A stretch of 64,000 nt of DNA from Odoribacter sp. AF15-53 (GCF_003479425.1 NZ_QUHC01000002.1:124001-188000), one strand, 5' to 3'. Positions 7,817 to 18,137 are shown, counted from the first letter of the stretch. A program made the numbers and translations. The notes: generated by a model from the letters alone, not told the origin.

Positions 7817-9139
7817 TCATTTATTCAATTCTTCTTCTATCATCTTTTTCAAGCGAGGATCAGAAGGACGAGGAGCATTTTCGGAAACAATATTTCCCTT
7901 TCTATCGATCAGCATAAAACGAGGAATTCCCTTAATCTCATAATCTTTGGCTATTTGACTCCATCCTGAAGCGTGTAGTTGAACTCCTTTCAAAGCTTCC
8001 CGCATCACAAAATCAATCCATTTTTGTTTATCTTTTGCTTCATCTAACGATACCGCAATAAACACCACCTCTTTGCCATGCATCTCTTCTTCTAACTTTT
8101 TCAAAAAAGGAAGTTCTCTTTTACAAGGTCCGCACCAAGTAGCCCATACATCCACCACGACAACTTTTCCCTTAAAATCAGATAACGAGATTTCTTTCCC
8201 GTTCATATCCGGATACGTGAAATCCATGGCAGGTTTGCCCGCTAAAGAAGGCGATAACTTCATCGCAATCTCCCGGGCTCTATTTTGCTGATCTTCTGTC
8301 ACCAAATATTTCCCACTTTCTTTCATTTTCTCATCAAACTGCGAATGGAATTTACAATATTTCAATCCGAATAATAACATTTCTCCTTTTAGTTCATCAT
8401 TATTCAAAGCTTCTATTCCCTGTCTAGGAGCCTTAATTATAGTAGCAAAACTAGTATACATACTCATCATTCTTGCTCCCAACGGAAACTTCAAAACATC
8501 AATAGTCGTAAATTTCTCATCTGAAATTACATTTTTGTAAAAATCAGGCCATTCATCACGTTCTGGATGTACACTCCTGGGAGACAGAATAAATAACATG
8601 GCATAATAGTCCAAATCATAGTCTATTTTCTTTTTTAATAACTCATCAAACGCTTTATTTTTACTTCGAATTGCTTTTTTTACAGAATCAATTTTGGGAA
8701 CCACGGCCATCAGCTTCGGGAAAAACTCCCGATATGTACACATCGGGTTATCCATCGCATCACAACGTATATCATTGATAAAATTCTCCCATTGATACAA
8801 AGCCTGGTTTTCTCTCGTATTCTTTCCTGCTAATTGTGCCTGTTTTTCAAGTAAATCAATCTGAATCTCTTCGCCACCTTTTACATAAACGACATAATTC
8901 CGTCGGTCGTCTCCTACTGTATAAAATCCGGAAGCGTTAGGAGAAAAATCAAAACGAAACTTACCATCCGCATCTGCTTCCGTTGATTTTAAAACCTTTA
9001 CCTCTCCATTTACAACGTCATAAAGATTCACGATTCGAGTTCGTCCATGCTTTACATACCCGTTTATAGTTGTTACTTTCTGAGCAAACAGAGTTTCTCC
9101 CATACACAAAATCAACAATAATAATCCAATTATTTTCAT
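7817..9139 (-). CDS. TlpA-like thiol-disulfide oxidoreductase (locus 2, second of three)
   Basis: 440 residues starting at ATG 9139 (MKIIGLL); the frame also opens at a TTG at 9148, which I reject. Signal peptide to about residue 19 (ETLFAQ), N-terminal DUF4369-like domain with YVKGGEEIQIDLLE, a middle helical domain, and a thioredoxin domain with WATWCGPC (C336, C339) and cis-Pro loop KGIPRF. It matches its upstream neighbour (9165-10493) closely along the whole length, for example LPFLKKLEEEM versus IPFLKKLEEEM and the shared VQLHASGWSQIA. Both keep the canonical active site, unlike the third copy. It sits in the locus 2 operon with gaps of about 25-35 bp. It probably reduces disulfides in the envelope; no partner can be named from the sequence. 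Confidence 0.9.
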   Translation of the reverse strand: MKIIGLLLLILCMGETLFAQKVTTINGYVKHGRTRIVNLYDVVNGEVKVLKSTEADADGKFRFDFSPNASGFYTVGDDRRNYVVYVKGGEEIQIDLLEKQAQLAGKNTRENQALYQWENFINDIRCDAMDNPMCTYREFFPKLMAVVPKIDSVKKAIRSKNKAFDELLKKKIDYDLDYYAMLFILSPRSVHPERDEWPDFYKNVISDEKFTTIDVLKFPLGARMMSMYTSFATIIKAPRQGIEALNNDELKGEMLLFGLKYCKFHSQFDEKMKESGKYLVTEDQQNRAREIAMKLSPSLAGKPAMDFTYPDMNGKEISLSDFKGKVVVVDVWATWCGPCKRELPFLKKLEEEMHGKEVVFIAVSLDEAKDKQKWIDFVMREALKGVQLHASGWSQIAKDYEIKGIPRFMLIDRKGNIVSENAPRPSDPRLKKMIEEELNK

Positions 9140-9164
9140 AACATACAAATTCCATTATTCAAAA

Positions 9165-10493
9165 TCATTTTCTTAACTCTTTTTCTATCATCTGTTTTAA
9201 TTGCGGACTGGAAGGACGAGGAGAACTCTCCGAAACAATGTTCCCTTTTTTATCAAATACCATAAAACGAGGGATACTCTTTATTTTATAATCCCTTGCA
9301 ATCTGACTCCAACCGGAAGCATGTAATTGAACTCCACCCAGATTTTCATTTTCAACAAAATCTAACCACCTCTGTTTATCTTTTGCTTCATCTAAAGCAA
9401 CACCAATAAACACGACATCTTTACCACGCATTTCCTCTTCCAGTTTTTTCAGGAAAGGAATCTCTCCTTTACAAGGGCCACACCAAGTTGCCCAAACATC
9501 TACCACAACTACTTTCCCTTTAAAATCAGATAATGATACCTCTTTCCCATTTACATCTGGATAAGTAAAATTTTTTGCCGGTTGACCTTTCCAAGAAGTC
9601 CCCAACTTATCACCAATCATCTTGGCTCTTGCTTTTTGATCATCTGTTGCCAAATATTTCTCATCAGTTTCCATATAGTTATCAAAATCAGCACGTACTC
9701 TGGCATATTGTAATTTCGATAAAACAGCTTCTCCACGCAGACGCTCATTATTCAATATCTCAAATCCCGCTCTAGGCGCTTCTATTTTCATCGAAAAATT
9801 AATATAAGCATTTATCATAGAAAGCCCTGTCGGGAACTGTAACACCTCGTCTGAAGTGAATTTTTTATCCGAAATAATTGTATCATAAAAAGCAGGCCAA
9901 TCGCTACGCTGGGGATGTGCAGTACGTGGAGTCATCAAAAACATCATGGCGTAATAATCCACATCATAATCTATTTTCTTTCGAATCAAGGCATCAAATT
10001 CCAGGTCACCACTAGATATAGCCCCTTTTATTGAATCTATTTTAGTAAGAAATTCTGTAAATTCGGGAAAAAATTCTTTGTAAGTTGTCTGCATAACCAA
10101 TGGCACGACGGATTGATACCGAATACTATTGGCAAAATCCTCCCATTGATAAAGAGCTTTATTCTCTCTTGTATTCTCTCCAGTTAACACAGCTTTCTTC
10201 TCCAACAAATCAACATTGATCTGTTCTCCTCCTTTCACATAGATCGGGTAATTTACCCGAAAATCACTAATAGCATAAAATCCCGGTTCTTCGGGCACGA
10301 AAGAAAATTCATAAGCTCCATCATCACCAATATTACTAGTTAATAATGTTTTACACTCCCCTTTTTCTACAGAAAAAAGTTTTACTATAGAATTCCGTTT
10401 CTGTTTTACAAATCCTTTTATTGTCGTACTCTTCTGAGCAAACAAAGGCATGCTCAGGCAAAGTACCCATAATAATAAACTAATCTTTTTCAT
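9165..10493 (-). CDS. TlpA-like thiol-disulfide oxidoreductase (locus 2, first of three)
   Basis: 442 residues. Signal peptide 1-19 (MPLFAQ), N-terminal DUF4369-like beta domain, middle helical domain with the conserved KKIDYDVDYYAMMF stretch seen in all three copies, and C-terminal thioredoxin domain with WATWCGPC (C338, C341) and SIPRF cis-Pro loop. It begins 128 bp downstream of the lipoprotein gene 10622-11587, after a strong hairpin at 10562-10583, so its expression may be tuned separately from susCD. The C-terminus carries a PRPS-S-PQLKQMIEKEL tail that recurs in its paralogues. Function as an envelope disulfide reductase is by family; the role in import is inferred from context. Confidence 0.9.
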   Translation of the reverse strand: MKKISLLLWVLCLSMPLFAQKSTTIKGFVKQKRNSIVKLFSVEKGECKTLLTSNIGDDGAYEFSFVPEEPGFYAISDFRVNYPIYVKGGEQINVDLLEKKAVLTGENTRENKALYQWEDFANSIRYQSVVPLVMQTTYKEFFPEFTEFLTKIDSIKGAISSGDLEFDALIRKKIDYDVDYYAMMFLMTPRTAHPQRSDWPAFYDTIISDKKFTSDEVLQFPTGLSMINAYINFSMKIEAPRAGFEILNNERLRGEAVLSKLQYARVRADFDNYMETDEKYLATDDQKARAKMIGDKLGTSWKGQPAKNFTYPDVNGKEVSLSDFKGKVVVVDVWATWCGPCKGEIPFLKKLEEEMRGKDVVFIGVALDEAKDKQRWLDFVENENLGGVQLHASGWSQIARDYKIKSIPRFMVFDKKGNIVSESSPRPSSPQLKQMIEKELRK

Positions 10494-10561
10494 ACATCCA
10501 TTTTTAAATACAATACTAAATATTCTGCTTTACCAAAATTCATAAAACAAAAGGAGAGACA

Positions 10562-10583
10562 GGGGAAGGGCATACCCCTTCCC
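10562..10583 (-). other. Strong hairpin between lipoprotein gene and TlpA trio
   Basis: GGGGAAGGG (10562-10570) pairs with CCCCTTCCC (10575-10583) around CATA. There is no T run on the minus strand, so it looks like an mRNA stabiliser or processing site rather than a terminator. It may set a different level for the TlpA genes than for susCD. Confidence 0.5.
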
Positions 10584-10621
10584 AAAAGTTACATTTTCAG
10601 TCTAATATCCTTGCTTATAAA

Positions 10622-11587
10622 CTATACAAACCCCAATCCGGTCATTAACTCCTTGATAATTTCATATTTTTTCAACACCAAAGGATAATCGACATACATT
10701 TCCTTGAATTCTGATTCACTATAACGGAAAAAAGCCATTACAAAATCTTCAAGATCTTCAGCCTGTGATATCGTGTAATATATCCACTGCGACGGATCTT
10801 TCCCTTCATTCATTGCATAATAACGGCTATCATAATCCAAGAATCCATACACCTCGCATTTCGCCGAGGGCATAGCTGCACCAGGCGCATAATTAACCAC
10901 GTGCTGATAATAACTAAACTTCTTCTCCGAATCATAACTTACCATATAAAAATCAGTCAATTGATCATCTTCCATCTGATCCAATGCCAAAGTTGCCAAG
11001 ATAAGACCCTTTTGCTTATTTTGTTCTTCCGGGGTCATCTTCGCAATGGCCTTTCCTTGTCCGATAGCCAATGTCATTACACCTTTATATACATTTAGAT
11101 CTTTCCTCTCCACCCCCCAACCGCTACTAGACATACGCATCTCGTATAAAGAATCCAACAAAAGAATAGAATTAAAATACATTCCTTCCGGTAATGCCGG
11201 TATCAGATAGTTATCCAGGAAAGCGATCCCTGCCAATTGGTCTTCAACATCTTGCAACAAAGAGTATTTTCTAGATCGCAAATAATTGTCCGTAACTGGT
11301 GCACCAACCGTATAATTCATATTTAAAACATAATAATACACGATCGGATTACCATAATAATCCACCCCTCTATCTTCTTGTCCGATAGTATCATTCACAA
11401 AAACAGGAAGATTATATTTTTCATACAATAAATACAACTCATGTCCTACCGGATCATCAGAATCCTCAATAGCAAACCAATCCCGATCTGCACGAGAAGG
11501 TGTCAACTCGTTTTCATCACTATTACATCTGATAGTCAGAAAACAAACCAAAATCAACAGTATATAATTTCTCATATTTTCCATCAT
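10622..11587 (-). CDS. Lipoprotein of unknown function; possible degenerate zincin
   Basis: 321 residues; ATG 11587 overlaps the susD stop as TAATG, so translation is probably coupled. Further ATGs at 11584 and 11575 are possible starts. Lipobox TIRC puts the lipid Cys near residue 21. I do not recognise the family with confidence. The layout (DPVGHELYLLYEKYNLPVF near the mature start, then DLEDFVMAFFRYS and a YPLVLKKYEIIKELM tail) reminds me of the putative zinc metallopeptidase lipoproteins that often follow susD in Bacteroidota, but there is no HExxH motif. It may be a non-catalytic relative that binds peptide or substrate, or an unrelated surface lipoprotein. It is the only accessory gene between susD and the TlpA trio of locus 2. 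Confidence 0.75.
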   Translation of the reverse strand: MMENMRNYILLILVCFLTIRCNSDENELTPSRADRDWFAIEDSDDPVGHELYLLYEKYNLPVFVNDTIGQEDRGVDYYGNPIVYYYVLNMNYTVGAPVTDNYLRSRKYSLLQDVEDQLAGIAFLDNYLIPALPEGMYFNSILLLDSLYEMRMSSSGWGVERKDLNVYKGVMTLAIGQGKAIAKMTPEEQNKQKGLILATLALDQMEDDQLTDFYMVSYDSEKKFSYYQHVVNYAPGAAMPSAKCEVYGFLDYDSRYYAMNEGKDPSQWIYYTISQAEDLEDFVMAFFRYSESEFKEMYVDYPLVLKKYEIIKELMTGLGFV

Positions 11588-13140
11588 TAAAAACGTACAA
11601 ATGCTTCTCTGTTCGGCCTCGTCTCATTATCCTCTATATTTCCTTTGTTAAACTCGATCACGTGTTGAGGAATCGGTATCACATAGGCTGGCTCTTCTCC
11701 ATACTTATTTAGCCTATAACTACCCACGTAAGTCACCTTTCTTGTGGAATTATCATAGAAATAGTGATCATGCACGATCTCTTTCGAGAACGGATATTTA
11801 GGATGAACGGCATATCGGCGTAAATCAAACCACCGTTGCCCCTCTCCACATAATTCCCGACGACGTTCGTCCCTGATCAATTCGACAAGCTTTCCCCCGC
11901 TTCTCACGTCCAACGGTTTATATTCTGTCGCAACAATGCGCTTTATTCTCAACTCTTCTAAGACCTCCATGGCTTCTTCATCACGATCCAACATTGCCAA
12001 AGCCTCCGCTTTATTCAACAACACTTCTGATAAACGAAGTAAAAACTCAGATGAAGCCGTGGTCAAAGATGTTGTTACTTGCTTTTGAATATAACGTTTA
12101 TTCGCGGGATCCCGTTGATTAATATACATAAAAAACGTGGGTCTTAAATCCGTACCACCGCCCTGCTCTTTATAATACATTTGCACTAACTCTTCCGAAG
12201 CCCTAAATCTATTGACAACAGACAACACACTACCATTAGCTATTCCATACCCATGTTTATTACCAGCAAAAGCCCCTGTCCCCTGTGTAAATATAGTCTC
12301 CTCAAAAGAAGGATCCAATACACTTACCGGAACAATATCATGCATTCCATACATATTGGCAGGAGAAGCCTCAACTTGTGGGAATTCATTATAATCCAAC
12401 AATGTATAATTACCTTGCAACACAGAATCTGCAGCTTGAAGCGCAGCCTCGTACTCCCCACGATACAAGTAAACACGACTCAACAAAGCTTGTACGGCAT
12501 AATAATCTGCTTGAAACACGGATTGATGTTTCTTATCCTTTAATAAACGTGATGCTATCTCCAAATCACTCATGATCAAAGAATAAGTCTCTTCTACTGT
12601 ATTCCGTTTAAAATAAATATCTTCGATATATTCCGTCGTTTTTACAGGAACCCCTAGATCCGTCGAAGCCGATTCCTTCACATAAGGCTTTGCATAAGTA
12701 TTCACCAAAAAATAATAGTAAAAAGCCCTAAGGAAATGGCATTCCCCTCTCAACCGTTCTACCTCTTCGGGTAAATCGGTAATATCTTTCAATTTAGACA
12801 AAACTACATTGATGGCACTAATATTTTTATACATCGTCACCCAAGTTTCATCCTTATACACCTTGTTATTTCTGGTACAAGGGTAGCTTACCCAAATAAA
12901 AAAATTCTCGTACTCCGTGTAACTGGAACTTACCACGGCTTCCTCCAAATCATCATCCATCGTATGTACCCATGAAAAACCCGTTGATCGATTAAGATAC
13001 CCGTTACCGATCAAAACTTCTTCCAAATCCGAAAACGTCTCGGCATAAGCAAGATCCTGAGAATATTCTTTCAAGAAGCTATCACAACTCCCTAACAAGA
13101 ATACCAGTATACCTAAAATAATATATTGTTTCATCTCCAT
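11587..13140 (-). CDS. RagB/SusD-family lipoprotein (locus 2)
   Basis: 517 residues with lipobox FLLGSC (Cys at about 19) followed by DSFLKEYSQD. SusD proteins are surface lipoproteins that bind substrate and close over SusC. Family features are the GECHFLRAFYYYFLVN stretch (about residue 132), the DYYAVQALLSRVYLYRGEY repeat-like helices and the C-terminal RDERRRELCGEGQRWFDLRRY block. It starts 4 bp after susC (10 bp if ATG 13134 is used) and overlaps the following lipoprotein gene by one base. It is clearly different in sequence from the SusDs of loci 1 and 3, in keeping with a different substrate. Substrate not deducible. Confidence 0.95.
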   Translation of the reverse strand: MEMKQYIILGILVFLLGSCDSFLKEYSQDLAYAETFSDLEEVLIGNGYLNRSTGFSWVHTMDDDLEEAVVSSSYTEYENFFIWVSYPCTRNNKVYKDETWVTMYKNISAINVVLSKLKDITDLPEEVERLRGECHFLRAFYYYFLVNTYAKPYVKESASTDLGVPVKTTEYIEDIYFKRNTVEETYSLIMSDLEIASRLLKDKKHQSVFQADYYAVQALLSRVYLYRGEYEAALQAADSVLQGNYTLLDYNEFPQVEASPANMYGMHDIVPVSVLDPSFEETIFTQGTGAFAGNKHGYGIANGSVLSVVNRFRASEELVQMYYKEQGGGTDLRPTFFMYINQRDPANKRYIQKQVTTSLTTASSEFLLRLSEVLLNKAEALAMLDRDEEAMEVLEELRIKRIVATEYKPLDVRSGGKLVELIRDERRRELCGEGQRWFDLRRYAVHPKYPFSKEIVHDHYFYDNSTRKVTYVGSYRLNKYGEEPAYVIPIPQHVIEFNKGNIEDNETRPNREAFVRF

Positions 13141-13144
13141 TCAA

Positions 13145-16100
13145 TTAAAACGTTACATTTAAATTCATCGTGTATGTAGGACGAATCGACAGATTCAACT
13201 GATCAGCAGTTCCCGATTGAGAAGGATCTTGTCCTTTCAGTTTTGAATTACAAATCGTAAACAGATTCGTTCCAGAAATACCGATATCTGCCGATTTCAA
13301 ACGCAACTTCTTACAAAAACTCTCCGGTAACATATATCGGAATGATACAGATTGTAATTTCAAGTAATCCCCGCTCACAGTCCGAATATTCGAATTATCA
13401 TACATCTGCCAGATATTCTCGGCAAATTTAATGGCATTATAATTTCCTTGCTTCCACCAAGGCTGTAAAGTCTCAGTATACACACTATTCTGAAGCAATC
13501 CGGGAATACTAGTCTTTTTCTCATCTCCCGGTCTCTGCCAACGATGAACGAATTCCCTACGCATATTTCGTTCTGGCAAGAATGCCACGCTTGAACCACC
13601 CGAATTCTCCCCGTACAACTTCAACAAACGGATCTTCGACCCCAATGAATAAGAAAAGTGTATTCCCAAAGTCATTCTTTTATACGAAAAAGTATTTGAA
13701 ATGCCACCCTGAATCACGGGTACCCGAGTTCCGGAAACTTTCATTACCCGACGGAACACCTCTTCTTTATCCATATTCACATACTCGTCTTTTAACTCTT
13801 CATCAATATCATAAAACATCGGACGACCATCCACTGGAGACAAACCCGCAAATTTGTAAGAATAAAATGAATTCAACGGTTCACCTTCGATTAACACGTT
13901 TCCATTCAAATAATCTTCAAACCGGATTTCATCCTGCACTTTATCAAAACTATTATTATTAACAGCTTTAGACAATAAAGTGTTTACAATCTGACCAATC
14001 TGCGGGTCAAAATCCCAACGGAAACCACCAACCTCCGCTCCGGCTTTAATCGGAGTAAAATTAAATCCCAACTCGAAACCTTTGTTCTCCAATGTTCCCG
14101 AATTAACGACATAACTATCCATACCGTTAATATCCGATATTGTTTTAGTCAAGAAAGCATCCTTGGTCTTCTTGTAAAAATAAGAAACCGTACCACGGAT
14201 TCGGTTATTGAACAAGGCAAAATCCACGGATGCATTAATGGTTCCCGTCTTCTCCCAACGCAAGTCCGGATTCGGGTAATGTTTGATCGCTGATTCATAC
14301 TTTCCGAAATCATCATTATAATCCCCACGCTCGATAATCAATTCCGGACTCTGCTCGCTCAATATGTTTCCCTGGTATCCATAAGAAGCCCGTAAACTTA
14401 ACACATCCACCCAACGTACATTCCGAAGAATATTCTCTTTCATATCCCAGCTACCGGAGACAGACCACACGGGTAAGACACGTTCATTACTCCGATCCCC
14501 AAATTTATTCGAAGCATCCGCCCGGGTGTTAAAATTAAAAGAATAAGCATTATTTAACGTGTAAGTCAAAGTTAAATAAGCAGATAACTCGTTCTGAACA
14601 TTATCCGAAATAATACCTCGTGTCGCTCCTGCCGTATTCATCTGCCATTGTGCAAATGAAGTATACACGGTAGGATCAAACGTTGTGATAATCTTTCCCC
14701 TCTCCGGCAAATACCCCCGATGCGTCTGACTCTTACCTGCATATTTATTGGATGACAATTCGAATCCCACGGATGCATTAATCAAATGCTTGCGATCCTT
14801 ATCCAAGAATTTATTATAATCCAATTGTAAACGGGCTGTATACGTATCATTTCGTGTAACATCCTCCCGGTACTCACCTCCCATAGGTAACAAACTCCAC
14901 CCCTTAATGTCATCAGATAAAGCTACCCCATAATCGGTTCCCCGGAGACAAGACGCATACCAAGAAGACTCATCCATCACAGTCTCTTGTGTGGTATTAC
15001 TCATTCCGTAAGAAAACATAAACTGTGCCTTCAGATGCTCATTAAACCGATAATTCAGATCAGTTGTAACCGTCATCGCATAAGTGTTATACTCATCCCG
15101 ACAATTCTCCATCTCATTCAAGGCATTAAACGCCAGATCCAATCTCCGTCGGCCTTCAGAATGGATATAACTTTTCTTATAATAATAAAGACTTCCGTCC
15201 TCATTAAAAGCAGGTATTGTTCGGGCCGTATTATAGGCATAATTCAATATATCAACCTCCGAATTCGTGTAATTTCGCTCTCCCCGATTTGCCTGAATCA
15301 TAAAATTAAATGCCAACTTGTCGAAATTTCCATTCACTTTCAACAAAGTTGAATACCGATCGTTTTTCTCCTTCTTGATAACCCCGTTTTCATTCGTATA
15401 CCCTAAAGAGGCATAATAACTAATATTGTCACTTCCTCCCGACAAACTCAACGTATGATTGTGAGAGAATGTATCCTCGGTGATCAATTTAAACCAATCC
15501 GTATTCACAGTCTCTATTCGGTCCACTTCCTGTTGAAACTGATCATAAGTATATACCCCATTTAACAATTTGTTAATGGCATCCTCGTATCCCACGTAAT
15601 TTTGTATATCCGGAAGAGACAACCTTTTCTCCACTAACTCTCGGGAATAAGCTACACGTTCTTTTGAATTCATTAAATAAATGTTATTATCCGTGTAACG
15701 AGGTCTTCTCGTGTACGTCCCACTCACGTTATAAGTCACGGAAGGAGCCCCCGTTCTTCCCTTCTTTGTGGTTATCACGATCACCCCGTTAGCCGCCTTT
15801 GCCCCATAAAGCGCAGTTGCTGAAGCATCTTTCAAAATATCAATACGTTCGATATCATTAGGATTTATTCCGGAAATTGCATTTCCCACAAGATTCACAA
15901 AATCCAGATTATTTGCCAAGCTTGGACTTACATTCACGGGATCACGCAAAACGATTCCATCGAGTACCCACACCGGTTCTTGATTTCCCAAGATTGTCGA
16001 TGTTCCCCGTACTCTCAACTTAGGGGCTGCACCTACCTGTCCTGAATTTTGCATGAAAGTCATTCCTGGAACATGCCCTTCCAACAATTGATCTATTCGA

Positions 16101-16825
16101 GTCACCCCCGGTACCTTAATATCATCCATCCGTAACGTTTGAACGGCACTGGTATTTTTTCTCTTATCAATCTGCTGATAACCCGTAATTACCACCTCAT
16201 CCAGATTTGCAGACTCTTCCTCAAGAGTCACGTTCAGAACTTGTTCCCCGTGAAGCAAATGTTCCGAGCTTTTCATTCCGATAAAAGAAAACACCAGTAC
16301 GGGATTATCCGTCTTCGGAATCACCATCTGGTAATGTCCCTGCATATCAGTGGCCGTTCCCACCATAGTCCCTTTCAACATAACAGTAACCCCGGGAAGC
16401 ACATTTCCCGAAACATCCGACACGACACCACGAATCACCCTCTGAGCTTGTTCCTGCTTTTTCTGTATCTTCCGAATCAAAATAGATCCTAGCTCGAAAC
16501 GATACTCGAAAGGTGTACCCGCAAACAACTTTGACAACACAGAATCAACCGAAATATTTTTCTCCTTCATCGAAACATTCGACATAGAAGCCAATTGATC
16601 CGGATCGTACACGAAGTTTAATTTCGTCTGTTCCTTGATCTGTCGGAAGACTACCGACACGTCCACGTTTTTCACGTCAATCGATACTTTCTGCTGTTGT
16701 GCAAAAGCCCCTAAAGAAAAACTCAGGCACATCACCATCGCCAACAACCAACGGCGACATAAAAGATTTGGATTCTCCCGTCTAAAAAAGTCGGGAAAAA
16801 CAAAACTTGTCTTGTTTTTTTTCAT
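13145..16825 (-). CDS. SusC/RagA TonB-dependent transporter with STN domain (locus 2)
   Basis: 1226 residues from ATG 16825 (MKKNKTSF). Signal peptide to about residue 43 (SLGAFAQ), STN domain (about 45-115), CarboxypepD_reg-like domain with LPGVTVMLKGT, TonB-box region DEVVITG, plug with DILKDASATALYGAKAANG, and a beta-barrel ending in NVTF. The STN domain is the part that talks to the FecR anti-sigma factor. The STN resembles that of locus 1 (both have SKLF-GTPFEYRFE), but the plug and barrel differ, so locus 2 should have its own specificity. It lies 107 bp after fecR, with an antisense terminator-like hairpin in the gap. Identification is firm, substrate unknown. Confidence 0.96.
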   Translation of the reverse strand: MKKNKTSFVFPDFFRRENPNLLCRRWLLAMVMCLSFSLGAFAQQQKVSIDVKNVDVSVVFRQIKEQTKLNFVYDPDQLASMSNVSMKEKNISVDSVLSKLFAGTPFEYRFELGSILIRKIQKKQEQAQRVIRGVVSDVSGNVLPGVTVMLKGTMVGTATDMQGHYQMVIPKTDNPVLVFSFIGMKSSEHLLHGEQVLNVTLEEESANLDEVVITGYQQIDKRKNTSAVQTLRMDDIKVPGVTRIDQLLEGHVPGMTFMQNSGQVGAAPKLRVRGTSTILGNQEPVWVLDGIVLRDPVNVSPSLANNLDFVNLVGNAISGINPNDIERIDILKDASATALYGAKAANGVIVITTKKGRTGAPSVTYNVSGTYTRRPRYTDNNIYLMNSKERVAYSRELVEKRLSLPDIQNYVGYEDAINKLLNGVYTYDQFQQEVDRIETVNTDWFKLITEDTFSHNHTLSLSGGSDNISYYASLGYTNENGVIKKEKNDRYSTLLKVNGNFDKLAFNFMIQANRGERNYTNSEVDILNYAYNTARTIPAFNEDGSLYYYKKSYIHSEGRRRLDLAFNALNEMENCRDEYNTYAMTVTTDLNYRFNEHLKAQFMFSYGMSNTTQETVMDESSWYASCLRGTDYGVALSDDIKGWSLLPMGGEYREDVTRNDTYTARLQLDYNKFLDKDRKHLINASVGFELSSNKYAGKSQTHRGYLPERGKIITTFDPTVYTSFAQWQMNTAGATRGIISDNVQNELSAYLTLTYTLNNAYSFNFNTRADASNKFGDRSNERVLPVWSVSGSWDMKENILRNVRWVDVLSLRASYGYQGNILSEQSPELIIERGDYNDDFGKYESAIKHYPNPDLRWEKTGTINASVDFALFNNRIRGTVSYFYKKTKDAFLTKTISDINGMDSYVVNSGTLENKGFELGFNFTPIKAGAEVGGFRWDFDPQIGQIVNTLLSKAVNNNSFDKVQDEIRFEDYLNGNVLIEGEPLNSFYSYKFAGLSPVDGRPMFYDIDEELKDEYVNMDKEEVFRRVMKVSGTRVPVIQGGISNTFSYKRMTLGIHFSYSLGSKIRLLKLYGENSGGSSVAFLPERNMRREFVHRWQRPGDEKKTSIPGLLQNSVYTETLQPWWKQGNYNAIKFAENIWQMYDNSNIRTVSGDYLKLQSVSFRYMLPESFCKKLRLKSADIGISGTNLFTICNSKLKGQDPSQSGTADQLNLSIRPTYTMNLNVTF

Positions 16826-16838
16826 AAATTTGTAAATT

Positions 16839-16916
16839 AACTATTAGAACTAACGCAGATGCGCAAACATCTCGTGACAAACCGTAAAAGTGTTGACGCA
16901 CTTTACGGTTTTTTAT
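16839..16916 (+). ncRNA. Predicted cis-antisense sRNA, locus 2 fecR-susC gap
   Basis: The TAAATTTG box at 16825-16832 spans the susC ATG on the antisense strand. A small hairpin (AGATG/CATCT, 16857-16872) is followed by a stem at 16880-16892/16899-16910 (12 bp with one bulged A, loop TTGACG) and a run of six T. The sequence differs from locus 1 but the layout is the same. Confidence 0.5.
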
Positions 16917-16932
16917 TTACCATCACTCTACA

Positions 16933-18093
16933 TTACTGTTCATTTTTCACGGTTACCACGTTTCCTTTCACTTCGAAACGTAGTGTTGCCGGCCCCTCGA
17001 TCAGACGCAACACTTGCTCTATATCCTCATATCGACTGATCACCCCAGTAAATCGTTTTCGTTTCAACGACTCGTTTTCATAGAAAACCTTCACATCAAA
17101 CCACCTACTTAATCGTCCCATAATTTCCTCTATTGTCTCCCGTTCAAAAACAAATTCTCCATCTTTCCATGCGATATATCTATACGGATCAACCTCTTCC
17201 ACTTGAACCATTCCCGTCTTTTCCTCATACACTGCTATCTGTTTGGGTGCCAACATCACTTCTTTTCCCGTGCCATCTACCCGAATCCCCACCTTGCCTT
17301 TCACCAACACAGTTTGTACCATACCTTCCCGGTATGTATTCATGTTAAACTCCGTCCCGTAGACCTTCACTTCCATCCCTTTTTCCGTCATCACGATAAA
17401 CGGATGTTTCGAATCATGAGTCACTTCGAAATAAGCCTCTCCTGTCAGGTAGACCTTCCTCTCCTCTCCCATAAAAGTAACCGGAAAGCGAAGTTCTGTC
17501 ATTGAATTCAACCAAACCTTACTTCCATCAGACAAAGCCAATTGATAAAATCCTCCCACCGGTATACGCATCGTATTATAGATACTCTCTTCTCCCTGTA
17601 CCTTTGCCGTTGTATAATTCAATCCGCTCACCGAATCATTTTGAATTCCCGTTTCATTCATTCCCTCGATCAATGCACTTTGTTGATTCAAGATCACTCG
17701 TTCACCCGTACTCAAAATCAACTCGGCCTTCACCCCGGGAACAATCCGCTCCGTTTCAGCCAGCAAACGGGCATCATCCAAATCACGCCATTCATTAACC
17801 GTACGCCCCACAAACAAACCTACCATCAAAATAATAGAAGCAGCCACCGACCAACGTAAAGTCATCCGTCGGCTCTTCCTTTCTTGAATCGTATTTTCCA
17901 ACCGGACAAACTCTTCTTTCTTATCCCGGTTAAAATCCACATTCCTCCGCGTCTGATAAACCGTGGCAAATTCCTTCAACAACTTCACGTGTTCCGGATC
18001 TTCCATCCACGCTTCCACCTTCATATCATCCTGATTTTCCCGATCCGTCAGTATCAAGTTTGCAAATTCAATATCTTCATCCGTGTATTTCAT
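16933..18093 (-). CDS. FecR-family anti-sigma factor (locus 2)
   Basis: 386 residues, inner membrane. N-terminal cytoplasmic sigma-binding part (MKYTDEDIEFANLIL), a membrane helix at about 80-100 (WSVAASIILMVGLFVGR), periplasmic FecR domain with GGFYQLALSDGSKVWLNS and GEAYFEV, and a C-terminal DUF4974-like segment. The stretch RKSRRMTLRWSVAASI around the membrane helix is identical to the locus 3 FecR, while the periplasmic domain is closer to locus 1. That is a mosaic pattern, like that of SusC. It is 92 bp downstream of the sigma gene, with a TTGTCA element 45 nt upstream of its ATG. Confidence 0.95.
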   Translation of the reverse strand: MKYTDEDIEFANLILTDRENQDDMKVEAWMEDPEHVKLLKEFATVYQTRRNVDFNRDKKEEFVRLENTIQERKSRRMTLRWSVAASIILMVGLFVGRTVNEWRDLDDARLLAETERIVPGVKAELILSTGERVILNQQSALIEGMNETGIQNDSVSGLNYTTAKVQGEESIYNTMRIPVGGFYQLALSDGSKVWLNSMTELRFPVTFMGEERKVYLTGEAYFEVTHDSKHPFIVMTEKGMEVKVYGTEFNMNTYREGMVQTVLVKGKVGIRVDGTGKEVMLAPKQIAVYEEKTGMVQVEEVDPYRYIAWKDGEFVFERETIEEIMGRLSRWFDVKVFYENESLKRKRFTGVISRYEDIEQVLRLIEGPATLRFEVKGNVVTVKNEQ

Positions 18094-18137
18094 AGACTGT
18101 CATTTTGCATCTATCACACGTACCTTTCAAAAAAGGG

